Assembly (NCBI RefSeq): GCF_902491705.1
Contig: NZ_CABUIW010000016.1
Span: 1 to 38,832, forward strand
DNA length: 38,832 nt
From: an uncultured Lactobacillus sp.
Lineage (GTDB): Bacteria > Bacillota > Bacilli > Lactobacillales > Lactobacillaceae
Reading direction: 5' to 3'
A program made the translations under genes and the position numbers. The notes beneath the pieces were generated by a model, which did no database searches, had not been told where the DNA came from, and saw only the letters and a list, made by a program, of their open reading frames with translations. Position 1 is the first letter of the stretch, and each line of letters begins with the position of its first letter. Positions 1 through 7,314 of the stretch are shown here, piece after piece.

Positions 1-117
1 GCTCAAGCTATAGAGGAATATATCAAATACTATAACGAAGAAAGGATAAAGAGCAGATTAAAAGGCTTAACTCCGAAAGAATATCGGAATCAAGCCTCTA
101 TTAATCCTATGTTTTAA
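1..117 (+). CDS. IS3-family transposase (OrfB), C-terminal fragment
   Basis: The reading frame is open from the first base and stops with TAA at 115-117, giving 38 residues. The sequence contains YIKYYNEERIK and LKGLTPKEYR, typical of the C-terminus of IS3/IS150-group integrase-type transposases just after the last catalytic Glu of the DDE core. The frame is cut by the window edge, not by a visible mutation, so the upstream part is probably intact outside. Three bases separate the stop from the terminal inverted repeat, as expected for these elements. Confidence 0.85.
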   Translation, partial: AQAIEEYIKYYNEERIKSRLKGLTPKEYRNQASINPMF

Positions 118-119
118 AA

Positions 120-144
120 TGTCTACTTTTTAGGTCCCACTTCA
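120..144. repeat. IS3-type terminal inverted repeat (right end)
   Basis: This 25-base repeat is the imperfect inverted partner of 38767-38791. It begins with TGTCTACTTTTTAGG and ends in CCCACTTCA. It marks the boundary between IS and chromosome on the left of the window. Confidence 0.8.
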
Positions 145-165
145 AATCAACTGAGGAATAAATTT

Positions 166-399
166 TTATTTTAGTTTTGATTTATGCGACTTTCTTTTCT
201 TGATTAGATTAAATATCCATCCAATAAAAAAGAAAAGGCTGATCAACACAAATTGTGTATCAATAGAATAGGCGAACCATTTAAAATTAAAAACTAAAGT
301 CATAGCCAACCAAACGCAGTAAATTGCTTCGATTGGCAAAATTATGCGATTGATTTTCCGATTCTTTAGAATTGCGTGATAAATATCATGATTATGCAT
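166..399 (-). CDS. Small two-helix membrane protein of unknown function
   Basis: I do not recognise this 77-residue protein. Two hydrophobic segments, around residues 18-38 and 48-66, are followed by a Lys-rich tail (KKRKSHKSK), which suggests a small membrane protein with a positively charged cytoplasmic end. I chose the ATG at 397-399 because GTGGGTG lies upstream as a weak ribosome site; a GTG at 406-408 is an in-frame alternative. It is downstream of and co-oriented with the Rgg-type regulator. Its stop is only about 20 bases from the IS end, so it could be a remnant of a larger gene. Coding status is moderately uncertain. Confidence 0.45.
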   Translation of the reverse strand: MHNHDIYHAILKNRKINRIILPIEAIYCVWLAMTLVFNFKWFAYSIDTQFVLISLFFFIGWIFNLIKKRKSHKSKLK

Positions 400-514
400 A
401 AAATTCACCCACTTAAAACCTAAATTTATAACTCAGATCACTATGTGATTATTAATCGATTTAATTTTTTTGTCTTTCTTTTTTTATAAAAGAAATGTAG
501 TTTCATATATGAAA

Positions 515-1336
515 TTAATGAGGCAATCTTTGAGCTAAGTTAGTTAAACCATATGTGACTAAAATATTTTTTATTTCTTCAGCTTGGTTAAAGTCAGATT
601 CGAATAAATATTTATAATATTTGATCAAAAACTGGTATGTAAATAATTCAGGTATTTTTGGTAATTTATCTAAAAGATTAAATGCTTTTTGAGCTACTGA
701 CTTATTTTTATTTTGATAACAAATATATAAATAGTTAATACAAATACCGGCAACTCTATCTTGAGTTAAGAAATCTTGATCTCGAATATCTTGATATCGT
801 TTAAATATCGAATTTATTAGTAAAGAAATTTGATCAAAGTCAAATACTAACATTGATTGCTCTAAAAGATGGAGAGTAGTCGGACTTTCTGTCCAATTAT
901 CACGTTTTATAAATTCATTTATAATTTGTTTTTTGAACTTAGGCTCAAGCTGATTTTCTTTCTTTTCTAAATAAATTAATGCAAGATTCGTTCTTAACTT
1001 AAGATCTGTAGCATTGTGTAATTTGTTTATTTTGTTAAGCAGCTTTTTTAATTCGTCTATGTTGTTATCATAGTATGCTGCCATTACTTGTTGTGACAGT
1101 ATAGTTTGTAAATTTCCTTCGTCATCATTATTGTAATCTGGTAAAATCTTGATAATAAAATCACTTACATTAATGTGATTAAAGGTGAGTAAAAGAAGAG
1201 CAGTTGATAAATTAATTTCTTGTGTTCCTTTTTCTATTCGAGAATATTGTGCTGCAGAAATAATATCTCCAATAAATTCTTTTTGTGATAATCCAATTTC
1301 TTGTCTGTAGTTTCGTAATGCTTCTGATATTTTCAT
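515..1336 (-). CDS. Rgg/GadR/MutR-family transcriptional regulator
   Basis: This 273-residue cytoplasmic regulator has an N-terminal Xre-type helix-turn-helix (about residues 5-60, with GLSQKEF, AAQYSRIEKG and INLSTALLLL). The rest is an all-helical, TPR-like Leu/Lys/Asn-rich domain. Length and layout fit the Rgg family (usually 280-300), in which the C-terminal repeats often bind a short peptide pheromone. I see no convincing Rgg-associated peptide gene next to it, so ligand and targets are unknown. It is transcribed after the GH31 gene but behind a terminator-like hairpin, so it probably has its own promoter. A strong ribosome site is not visible before the ATG, which may mean weak translation. 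The very low GC resembles an accessory gene. Confidence 0.8.
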   Translation of the reverse strand: MKISEALRNYRQEIGLSQKEFIGDIISAAQYSRIEKGTQEINLSTALLLLTFNHINVSDFIIKILPDYNNDDEGNLQTILSQQVMAAYYDNNIDELKKLLNKINKLHNATDLKLRTNLALIYLEKKENQLEPKFKKQIINEFIKRDNWTESPTTLHLLEQSMLVFDFDQISLLINSIFKRYQDIRDQDFLTQDRVAGICINYLYICYQNKNKSVAQKAFNLLDKLPKIPELFTYQFLIKYYKYLFESDFNQAEEIKNILVTYGLTNLAQRLPH

Positions 1337-1351
1337 AATGTACTTTTAAGT

Positions 1352-1410
1352 AAAAAAATAGGCTCTCATCTACTGCCTACTTGACAGGGAATGTATCACA
1401 AGAGCCTATT
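1352..1410 (-). terminator. Rho-independent terminator after the GH31 gene
   Basis: The perfect 10-bp arms AATAGGCTCT (1357-1366) and AGAGCCTATT (1401-1410) enclose 34 bases. On the minus strand they are followed by a run of seven T (1352-1358 on the complement). The loop is long for a terminator. The hairpin also lies in the leader of the Rgg gene, so a regulatory role is possible. Confidence 0.6.
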
Positions 1411-1420
1411 TGATTTAGTT

Positions 1421-4400
1421 TTAATCTTTCTTTTCTCTAAAGAAGATAACTTCCTTAGAAGCTACAAATGGACCAGATGACTTGTAAACTTTCAATCTGA
1501 TAGCTTTAGCAGCCACGTCACGCAATCCAACAACCTTATTCTTACTGTCGGACTTCCAAGTGAGACGTTCACCATATGGCTTAAAGTTGATTCCATCTGC
1601 AGAGGTTTCAACACTAACTTCTACTGGATCACCTTGATGGTCGATCTTTCTAGGTACCCAAACCATTCGACTTAAGTGTTCTAATTGATTGAACTTGAAG
1701 TTTAATTCAAGTGGTTCATCTTCACTTACGCCATTAACCGTTTCCCATTCGCTGGCTAATTTCAAATCAGTCAAATATGTAAGTGGGTGATCTTTTTGAC
1801 TAGTTAAATTGCTAGTAGTCTTGATGTCGCTAATTGCGTAATTCATTGGATCAGGTTTAGTAATTGCGCCAAATGGATCTGACCATTCAGAAACCTTATT
1901 GCCTGCCACATAACGTAAACGTAGAGTGTAGCGCGTATTTGGCACTAGTTCATGGAAAGTGAATGAACTGCCATCAATGCCGTCATGCAAAATACCATTA
2001 ACTTCAATTTGTACCTTATCAGTCAATTGTGGCCAAACAACTGTTAATGAGTGTGAACTAATCTTATCAGGATCGACCATTGGCTGCTTTGGTGAACGAA
2101 GTAATGAGTCAGTAATTGCGTGAACCAAAGTTTCGTTACCATATCTAAAGTTGCGAATAGTAATTTCAATCTTAGAATCAGTAATGTCACGCTTAGCTAA
2201 CTTAATTTGCAAAGCAGTTTGCTTCTTTTCTTGGTATTGATCAAATTCAGGTAGCCAGCTGTAATTAGTATTAAAGAAGAAGCCTTCTTTTGCATGCGCA
2301 AAAGTATCAACTGTGCCGTACTCTTGCATGTTAACAACTTGATCATTAATTTTTACAGTTAAGCCATCAGGATAGCTGTCACACATAATGTTCAAATTGG
2401 TTGTATTTTCTGTTTGGAAAGTACTGAAATCACCTTGAGTTGGATCAATTGTGATAGTTAACTTGCTTGCTTCAAGATCGCTGCTGATTTGAGTGGATAC
2501 ATGATTTCTTGAATAGTCGTTATATCCATTGTCATCATAAGTAACCATCTTGCTGTGGCCTTGTGGGTAAAGGACGTAGTTGCGTTCACCCAAGTCAAAG
2601 ATTGAGCCGCCACGAACAAAGACTGGTAAATGCCATGATGGGTAAGATTGCTTGTTATAAACGCGGCCACCTAAATATTTCTTGCCGTCGAACAAATCAA
2701 CCCACATTGTGCGGTGATTTGGCAAATACAAGTTATCTTTTCTTGAATTGCCATTGCCATCTTCACGACCATTAACAATTGGTGAGATGAGCAAGTTAGG
2801 ACCAAGCATAAATTCGTGTCCTACTTGAGGTGTGTAGTTAATTTGTTCATGTGGGAATTCCAAGAACAATGGGCGCATGATTGGTTCGCCAACTTGTGCA
2901 CGATAAATAAGGGTGTACATGTAGGTTTGAAGTTGCTCACGTAGTTTCAAGTATGCTCGATTAATTTGAGTCATCTTGTTGTTGTAAGCAAATGGCGTCT
3001 TACTGAATTTGCCTTGGTCATCTAAATTGAAGAGCAGAGGTGTGAATGCTTTCCATTCAAAATCGCGAATACTGATTTGAGCATTACCGCCGCCAGCTGT
3101 TCCGTCTACTGCGCTACCAATTAATGGTTGACCTGAAAGACCAGATCCCAAGAAGCCAGCAACTTGAGTTGGAATATTTTCCCAATTGCCGCCAATATCA
3201 CCAAAGGCCAAGATAGTTCTGCTTTGGCTACCAACAATTCCTGTATTTGAAAAAATAAGTGGACGCTTGCGCTTCAAATTATCACGCAAGATGATTGAGT
3301 CATTCTTTAAGACTTTAGGATTGCTGCTGGTAGTTTGAATAAAAGTAGTATCTGGTGCAGTCTTAGGAGTTTCATCCCCGCTCCAAACACCAGCATTAAC
3401 ATCACGGCTAGAAGCATAATCGCTAAAGCTGGTCATTGCTTCAGGGTTAACATCTTGAATTTCGTAGTTAGGCACAATCCAGCTTAACTTGAAATGCTCT
3501 TTTTCATAGCGGTCGACCATTGCACGAGCTGAGAATTGATATTCTTCTTCGCCGTTTAATGAAGCCTTGCCGTTAGCATCTTCTGGGTTGGTAGTTCTAG
3601 TGTAGTAGTTGCCATCTTCAAAGACAGTGGCGTTTCTTTCTTTAGCTTCACCAGGTTGCCAAAGGGTAGTCAAGAAGTTACCAACGTGACCTAAACCTAA
3701 AGCATACTTAGGTGGCATTAATGGCTTACCAGTTAAAGTGTAGTATTTAGCCAAAATATCTTTAGGAGAATTACCTAAAAGATAGAAGGTATCAAAGACG
3801 TTAGTATCATGCTTTAAGATAGTCGCATCTTTTTCAGTTTTACCAAAGTCGTAAGTGCCAGTTGCTTCAGTGTTACGCAATTCGCCAAAGCCAGAGTTAG
3901 CCCAAAAGAATGGAATTTGGCTTAATACGCCGCCTTTACCCGTAATCTTGTCACGCTTGATTTCGATGATTTTACCTTTGTGGCTGAAGTAACCATTTTG
4001 CATCCCGCCACCAAAATAAAATTCATTCTTGTGTTGCTTCAAAATTTCAGTTGTTTGATTTTGATCTAATTCAAGTGGACTAAGTTGCATTACACGATTA
4101 CGGTGTAAAGTTTCATCAAAAATATTCATGATGGCTGGCTTTTGCTGGAAAATAAGCTGGTAATTGCCAGATTGAATAATCAATGAATCACTAGTAGCCT
4201 TAGGCTTGGACTTTTCAAAGTAACTATTATCAAATTGAGCCAGGTCAACAAAAGAGGAGTGATTCTCATCAAAATTCTTAGCAGGATCAAGGAAATAACG
4301 GAATATTCCTTCAGCTAAAATATAAAGACGAGCAACTTCTCCGGTGGAATAATGGAGTTCATAATAATGATCACGTTTATTAGCACCGATAAGCTGACCT

Positions 4401-4435
4401 AATTGGTGTCTTTCTATTTGAGTATTTTGTGTCAT
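1421..4435 (-). CDS. GH31 alpha-glycosidase with Fn3 and F5/8-type C-terminal domains
   Basis: This 1004-residue enzyme has no signal peptide, so it is probably cytoplasmic. The order is an N-terminal beta domain (1-230), a GH31 barrel (about 240-530), C-proximal beta domains with a DUF5110-like part (about 600-770), a fibronectin-III-like domain (about 785-862) and a discoidin/F5-8C-like domain (about 865-1000). The usual W-x-D-M-N-E nucleophile motif is replaced by VWSGDE (Asp354 candidate). The acid/base site aligns with FGDIGG (Asp413) after GSQSRT, then LGSGLSGQPLIGS. This divergence suggests a substrate other than ordinary alpha-glucosides. GH31 includes alpha-N-acetylgalactosaminidases with a similar domain tail, and the divergent neighbour is nagA, so an amino-sugar substrate is inferred. 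The ATG has AGGAAG 8 bases upstream. Confidence 0.88.
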   Translation of the reverse strand: MTQNTQIERHQLGQLIGANKRDHYYELHYSTGEVARLYILAEGIFRYFLDPAKNFDENHSSFVDLAQFDNSYFEKSKPKATSDSLIIQSGNYQLIFQQKPAIMNIFDETLHRNRVMQLSPLELDQNQTTEILKQHKNEFYFGGGMQNGYFSHKGKIIEIKRDKITGKGGVLSQIPFFWANSGFGELRNTEATGTYDFGKTEKDATILKHDTNVFDTFYLLGNSPKDILAKYYTLTGKPLMPPKYALGLGHVGNFLTTLWQPGEAKERNATVFEDGNYYTRTTNPEDANGKASLNGEEEYQFSARAMVDRYEKEHFKLSWIVPNYEIQDVNPEAMTSFSDYASSRDVNAGVWSGDETPKTAPDTTFIQTTSSNPKVLKNDSIILRDNLKRKRPLIFSNTGIVGSQSRTILAFGDIGGNWENIPTQVAGFLGSGLSGQPLIGSAVDGTAGGGNAQISIRDFEWKAFTPLLFNLDDQGKFSKTPFAYNNKMTQINRAYLKLREQLQTYMYTLIYRAQVGEPIMRPLFLEFPHEQINYTPQVGHEFMLGPNLLISPIVNGREDGNGNSRKDNLYLPNHRTMWVDLFDGKKYLGGRVYNKQSYPSWHLPVFVRGGSIFDLGERNYVLYPQGHSKMVTYDDNGYNDYSRNHVSTQISSDLEASKLTITIDPTQGDFSTFQTENTTNLNIMCDSYPDGLTVKINDQVVNMQEYGTVDTFAHAKEGFFFNTNYSWLPEFDQYQEKKQTALQIKLAKRDITDSKIEITIRNFRYGNETLVHAITDSLLRSPKQPMVDPDKISSHSLTVVWPQLTDKVQIEVNGILHDGIDGSSFTFHELVPNTRYTLRLRYVAGNKVSEWSDPFGAITKPDPMNYAISDIKTTSNLTSQKDHPLTYLTDLKLASEWETVNGVSEDEPLELNFKFNQLEHLSRMVWVPRKIDHQGDPVEVSVETSADGINFKPYGERLTWKSDSKNKVVGLRDVAAKAIRLKVYKSSGPFVASKEVIFFREKKD

Positions 4436-4552
4436 ATTGCTTTCTTCCTAATTTAACTTGTTACCATATATTATAACGAAAAAATGTGAAACTTTTTGTG
4501 TAATTGTATTAAAACTGGTATTGACCAATTTTATCAGATATAATAAAAGTAT

Positions 4553-4566
4553 TGAAAGCGATTATT
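4553..4566 (+). promoter_or_regulatory. Candidate cre (CcpA site) before nagA
   Basis: TGAAAGCGATTATT matches the cre consensus TGWAANCGNTNWCA at 12 of 14 positions. It lies between the AT-rich promoter region (TTGACC at 4521, TATAAT at 4539, poorly spaced) and the nagA ribosome site. It could also affect the divergent GH31 gene. Carbon catabolite repression of both genes is inferred. Confidence 0.5.
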
Positions 4567-4591
4567 AGTTAAAAAAGAGAGAAGAATACAT

Positions 4592-5746
4592 ATGACTTAT
4601 TACATTCATGCAGACAAGTTTTTCTTAGAAAATAGAACAGAAAATGGTGGTTATCTTGAGGTTCAAGATGATGGCAAGTTTGGTTTCTTCTATCCAGAAA
4701 ATAAGAAGCCAGAGGGTAAGATTGTTGACTACAAAGGTAAGTGGGTTGCTCCTGGTTTAGTTGATACTCACATTCACGGCTCTTTGAAAGAAGATGTAAT
4801 GAAGAGTGACTGGAAAGGAATCAACAAGATTTCTGAAGGTCTTCTTAGTGCAGGTGTAACTTCATGGCTTCCAACTACAATTACTGCAAGCAGTGACACT
4901 TTAACTAGAATTTGTAAGATGTTTGCAGCCCACAAGGGTGAAGAAACTGGTGCTAAGATTCAAGGTATTCACTTTGAAGGACCTTTCTTTACTGAAGAAC
5001 ACGCTGGTGCTGAAAACCCTAAGTACATGATTGATCCAGATATCAATGTCTTTAATAAGTGGTTAGAAGCTTCAGATGGCATGCTTTGCAAGATTTCTAT
5101 GGCTCCTGAAAGAAAAGGTTCAAAGGAATTTATTCGTGAAGCTGTTAAAGAAGGTATCGTAATTGCATTAGGTCACTCAAGTGCAACTTTTGAAGAAGCA
5201 GTTGAAGGCGTTGAAGCTGGTGCAACGATGTTTACTCACACTTATAACGGGATGCCAGATCCAAGCCACCACACTCCATCAATTTCTAATGCAGCCATGG
5301 CTTTGAACAACGTAACTGATGAATTGATTTGTGATGGTCACCACGTTCAACCATCAATGGCTAAGGCTTTGATTAACGCAGTTGGTCCAGAACATATTGC
5401 TTTGATCACTGACTGTATGGAAGCTGGTATGATGCCAGATGGCGACTACATGCTTGGGGAACTTCCAGTATACGTAAAAGATGGTATGGCTCGTCTTAAG
5501 GATGGCGACAACTTAGCTGGTTCAATTTTGCAATTGAAGCAAGCTATTAAGAATGTTGTTGATTGGAACATCGTAACTCCAGAAAAGGCAGTAATGATGG
5601 CTAGTTATGTTCCTGCTAAGAGCGCACACATTTTGGACAAGTGCGGTACGATTGCTCCAGATAAGGATGCTGACTTCTTAATCTTGAATCCTGATATGAC
5701 TTTGAGCGAAACTTACATGAACGGTAAATCAAGATACAAGGCTTAA
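4592..5746 (+). CDS. nagA: N-acetylglucosamine-6-phosphate deacetylase
   Basis: NagA removes acetate from GlcNAc-6-phosphate in the cytoplasm to give GlcN-6-P for glycolysis or cell-wall synthesis. The 384-residue length is normal. The amidohydrolase metal motif is in GLVDTHIHG, followed by HFEGPF (metal-binding Glu), GHSSATFEEA and THTYNGM (histidines), CDGHHV, and LITDCMEA, which carries the catalytic Asp. The ATG is preceded by an A/G-rich AAGAGAGAAG. The gene is divergent from the GH31 glycosidase with a cre-like site between, and is closed by a terminator, so it appears monocistronic. Codon use is strongly optimised (AAG, GGT, CCA), as expected for a well-expressed housekeeping gene. Confidence 0.96.
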   Translation: MTYYIHADKFFLENRTENGGYLEVQDDGKFGFFYPENKKPEGKIVDYKGKWVAPGLVDTHIHGSLKEDVMKSDWKGINKISEGLLSAGVTSWLPTTITASSDTLTRICKMFAAHKGEETGAKIQGIHFEGPFFTEEHAGAENPKYMIDPDINVFNKWLEASDGMLCKISMAPERKGSKEFIREAVKEGIVIALGHSSATFEEAVEGVEAGATMFTHTYNGMPDPSHHTPSISNAAMALNNVTDELICDGHHVQPSMAKALINAVGPEHIALITDCMEAGMMPDGDYMLGELPVYVKDGMARLKDGDNLAGSILQLKQAIKNVVDWNIVTPEKAVMMASYVPAKSAHILDKCGTIAPDKDADFLILNPDMTLSETYMNGKSRYKA

Positions 5747-5753
5747 TAAGCAT

Positions 5754-5787
5754 AAAAAATAGCGTTAGAAAATTAACGCTATTTTTT
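5754..5787 (+). terminator. Rho-independent terminator of nagA
   Basis: The stem AGCGTTA / TAACGCT is extended by A/T pairs, has a six-base loop and ends in a T run. Confidence 0.85.
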
Positions 5788-5800
5788 ATAATTATTTTTA

Positions 5801-5814
5801 TGTAAGCGCTTTTA
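5801..5814 (+). promoter_or_regulatory. Strong cre (CcpA site) overlapping a promoter
   Basis: TGTAAGCGCTTTTA matches the cre consensus at 13 of 14 positions. It overlaps a possible -35 (TTTTAA, 5810-5815), 17 bases before the extended -10 TGGTATATT (TATATT at 5833-5838). No protein-coding gene follows on this strand; the hairpin-rich stretch 5845-6100 does. Its position predicts repression of that transcript by CcpA. Confidence 0.6.
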
Positions 5815-5844
5815 ATTTTGGGAGAGCTGTGGTATATTATGAGT

Positions 5845-6100
5845 GTAAAGAAAATATTACTAATCCAAGAAAGGTTTGTGATACCAATGGGCATCGTAAA
5901 TTGAACAGTAATATTTCACCAAGTGGCGAATAATTTATAAAAGAGGCTCGAGGACCTATATGGCGAGCATAAAATAAGAAAATTTGGCTGTCACTTGAAG
6001 AATGTATAATGTAATCTGTATGTAGAAAGAATTTATACATGACAAACTTTAGTAAAAAATGACCCTTAGCAATACATGTGAAATTGCTAAGGGTCATTTA
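5845..6100 (+). ncRNA. Candidate structured small RNA downstream of a cre promoter
   Basis: No credible ORF fits this stretch of about 255 bases, but it holds a series of exact inverted repeats: AAATATTACT (5852-5861) with AGTAATATTT (5907-5916), an inner GGT/ACC hairpin, GCTCG with CGAGC (about 5946-5967), ATGTATAA with TTATACAT (about 6002-6039), and a 15-bp terminator at 6059-6097. A cre and an extended -10 sit directly upstream. It does not resemble RNase P RNA, tmRNA or SRP RNA. A 21-codon frame from 5839 overlaps the -10 and has no ribosome site. I infer a stand-alone RNA; the family is unknown to me. Confidence 0.45.
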
Positions 6101-6105
6101 TTTTG
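6059..6105. terminator. Bidirectional 15-bp terminator between RNA candidate and ntd
   Basis: Perfect 15-bp arms (6059-6073 and 6083-6097) enclose a nine-base loop. They are flanked by an A run on the left and T-rich sequence on the right, so transcripts from both sides can end here. Confidence 0.85.
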
Positions 6106-6118
6106 CGTTTTTTTCTAA

Positions 6119-6595
6119 TTAATATACAGCACCATCATAGAAGCTGAAGCGAGGCTTGTTGAAGTCGAAGTCCTTCAATTCGCTGATCTTAATTGCGCTA
6201 TCGCAAACACCCCAACTCATTAAGTTGATTGGCTTACCATAATCTTCATCAGGAATAACAAGCAAGATGTATTTACCTTGTGATAATGCATAGCCAAGTT
6301 CCATACCAAGACCTACGTCTTCTTCATCAGGTAAATATACACCAAGCATAATGTCTGAAGACTTAATACCAACTAAGTCATTGTGGTAAGTTGCAGATGC
6401 CCATTCAATATCGTGTAAGTATTCAGGGTGTTCATCAACGCGAATGCCCTTGTATTGATTTTGAAGAGGCACGTAGCTGTTTTCCAAATCAACAGTAGGG
6501 TTTTGCTTTAAAGCTTCCATTGCTTCCTTGTAAGCTTTATTTTGCTTTTCATTGAACCAACCAGCACCAAAATATAAAGTTTTTGTCTTTGCCAT
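6119..6595 (-). CDS. ntd: Nucleoside 2-deoxyribosyltransferase
   Basis: This enzyme moves 2-deoxyribose between nucleobases in nucleotide salvage in the cytoplasm. The 158-residue protein is very close in sequence and length to the L. leichmannii type II enzyme as I remember it: TLYFGAGWF, ENSYVPLQNQYKGIRVDEHP, DIMLGVYLPDEEDVGLGMELGYA, and the C-terminal FYDGAVY. Glu99 in GLGMELG corresponds to the known catalytic Glu98. The C-terminal segment, which contributes to the neighbouring subunit's active site in this family, is complete. The ATG has AAGGGAG nine bases upstream. It is monocistronic and divergent from the EIIA gene. Confidence 0.96.
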   Translation of the reverse strand: MAKTKTLYFGAGWFNEKQNKAYKEAMEALKQNPTVDLENSYVPLQNQYKGIRVDEHPEYLHDIEWASATYHNDLVGIKSSDIMLGVYLPDEEDVGLGMELGYALSQGKYILLVIPDEDYGKPINLMSWGVCDSAIKISELKDFDFNKPRFSFYDGAVY

Positions 6596-6711
6596 ATATT
6601 TTTTCTCCCTTAAAAAATCTTTTAGTTTAACTTTAACATCTTTTGGGTTGAAAAAAACGTCTTGTTAACTTAAGGTGAAAATGTTAGTTCCACATTAGGA
6701 AGGAAATTTCT

Positions 6712-7194
6712 ATGACTAATTCTAAAAATCTTTTCGTGCCTGATGCAGTATTTGTGCTAGATCAAGAAAATCAAGATCAAGTCCTTAAAAAAGTTTATGA
6801 TAAGCTGCTTGAATTGGGGTATGTAAAAGGCGACTTTTTATCACATATCATTGAACGTGAACACAATTTTCCAACTGGATTAGATACTTCTACTTTAGGT
6901 AAAAATATTCCAAATATTGCCATCCCTCACACAGAAGGCGATTTCGTCAATACTCGTTTGATCGTTCCTGTTGCCCTAAAGAATCCAGTTGTTTTTCATA
7001 ATATGATTAAGCCGACCGAAGCACTTGAAGTGAAGTTTTTGTTCATGCTTTTAGGCAATAATCCAGATGGACAAGCTAGTCTGCTTGCAAGCGTAATGCG
7101 CTTTTTGGCTGATACACCAGAAAATGAATTAAGAGAAGTATTTAACTTCACTGATTCTCACGCAATCTATGAATTCTTAGAACAAAAATTTTAA
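6712..7194 (+). CDS. Orphan PTS EIIA component (fructose/mannitol/galactitol type)
   Basis: This 160-residue cytoplasmic protein has the PTS_EIIA type-2 fold signature. His73 in NIAIPHTE is the expected phosphorylation site, received from HPr. The overall sequence is closest to galactitol-type EIIA (GatA-like). No EIIB or EIIC gene is nearby, so it either serves permease subunits encoded elsewhere or acts as a regulatory phosphoacceptor; substrate is not assignable. The ribosome site AGGAAGGAAA lies eight bases before ATG. A terminator-like hairpin follows at 7289-7313. Confidence 0.88.
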   Translation: MTNSKNLFVPDAVFVLDQENQDQVLKKVYDKLLELGYVKGDFLSHIIEREHNFPTGLDTSTLGKNIPNIAIPHTEGDFVNTRLIVPVALKNPVVFHNMIKPTEALEVKFLFMLLGNNPDGQASLLASVMRFLADTPENELREVFNFTDSHAIYEFLEQKF

Positions 7195-7288
7195 AAAAGA
7201 CGCCGCTTAACTTTTAACTTTGAAGAGGTATAGGGCGACATTCCATAGTTTTTTATAATATTTTCACCGCTCTTAAAGCGGGCCGCAC

Positions 7289-7313
7289 AAGGAGCTTTTT
7301 GAAACTCCTTTTT
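7289..7313 (+). terminator. Terminator of the EIIA gene
   Basis: The arms AAGGAG and CTCCTT with a ten-base loop run into TTTTTC. It lies against the 3' end of the oppositely oriented oxidoreductase gene. Confidence 0.6.
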
Positions 7314-7314
7314 C

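Larger units (their letters stand above)
1..144 (+). mobile_element. Right end of an IS3-family insertion sequence
   Basis: This is the 3' end of an IS3-type element: the last 38 codons of the transposase, then a terminal inverted repeat at 120-144. The reverse complement of that repeat matches the left-end repeat at 38767-38791 in 21 of 25 positions, so both window edges carry related elements in the same orientation. The other end lies outside the window, so a target duplication cannot be checked. Confidence 0.85.

Noticed and set aside
5839..5904. 21-codon ORF at the start of the cre-linked RNA candidate
   Set aside because: Its ATG overlaps the -10 and has no ribosome site, so it would not be on the mRNA.
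5845..6100. RNase P RNA, tmRNA or SRP RNA in the hairpin-rich gap
   Set aside because: None of the conserved core motifs of those RNAs could be found on either strand.
7195..7288. Structured RNA in the gap between EIIA and oxidoreductase genes
   Set aside because: Only a small CCGCT/AGCGG hairpin and no promoter could be seen; a plain intergenic gap is sufficient.
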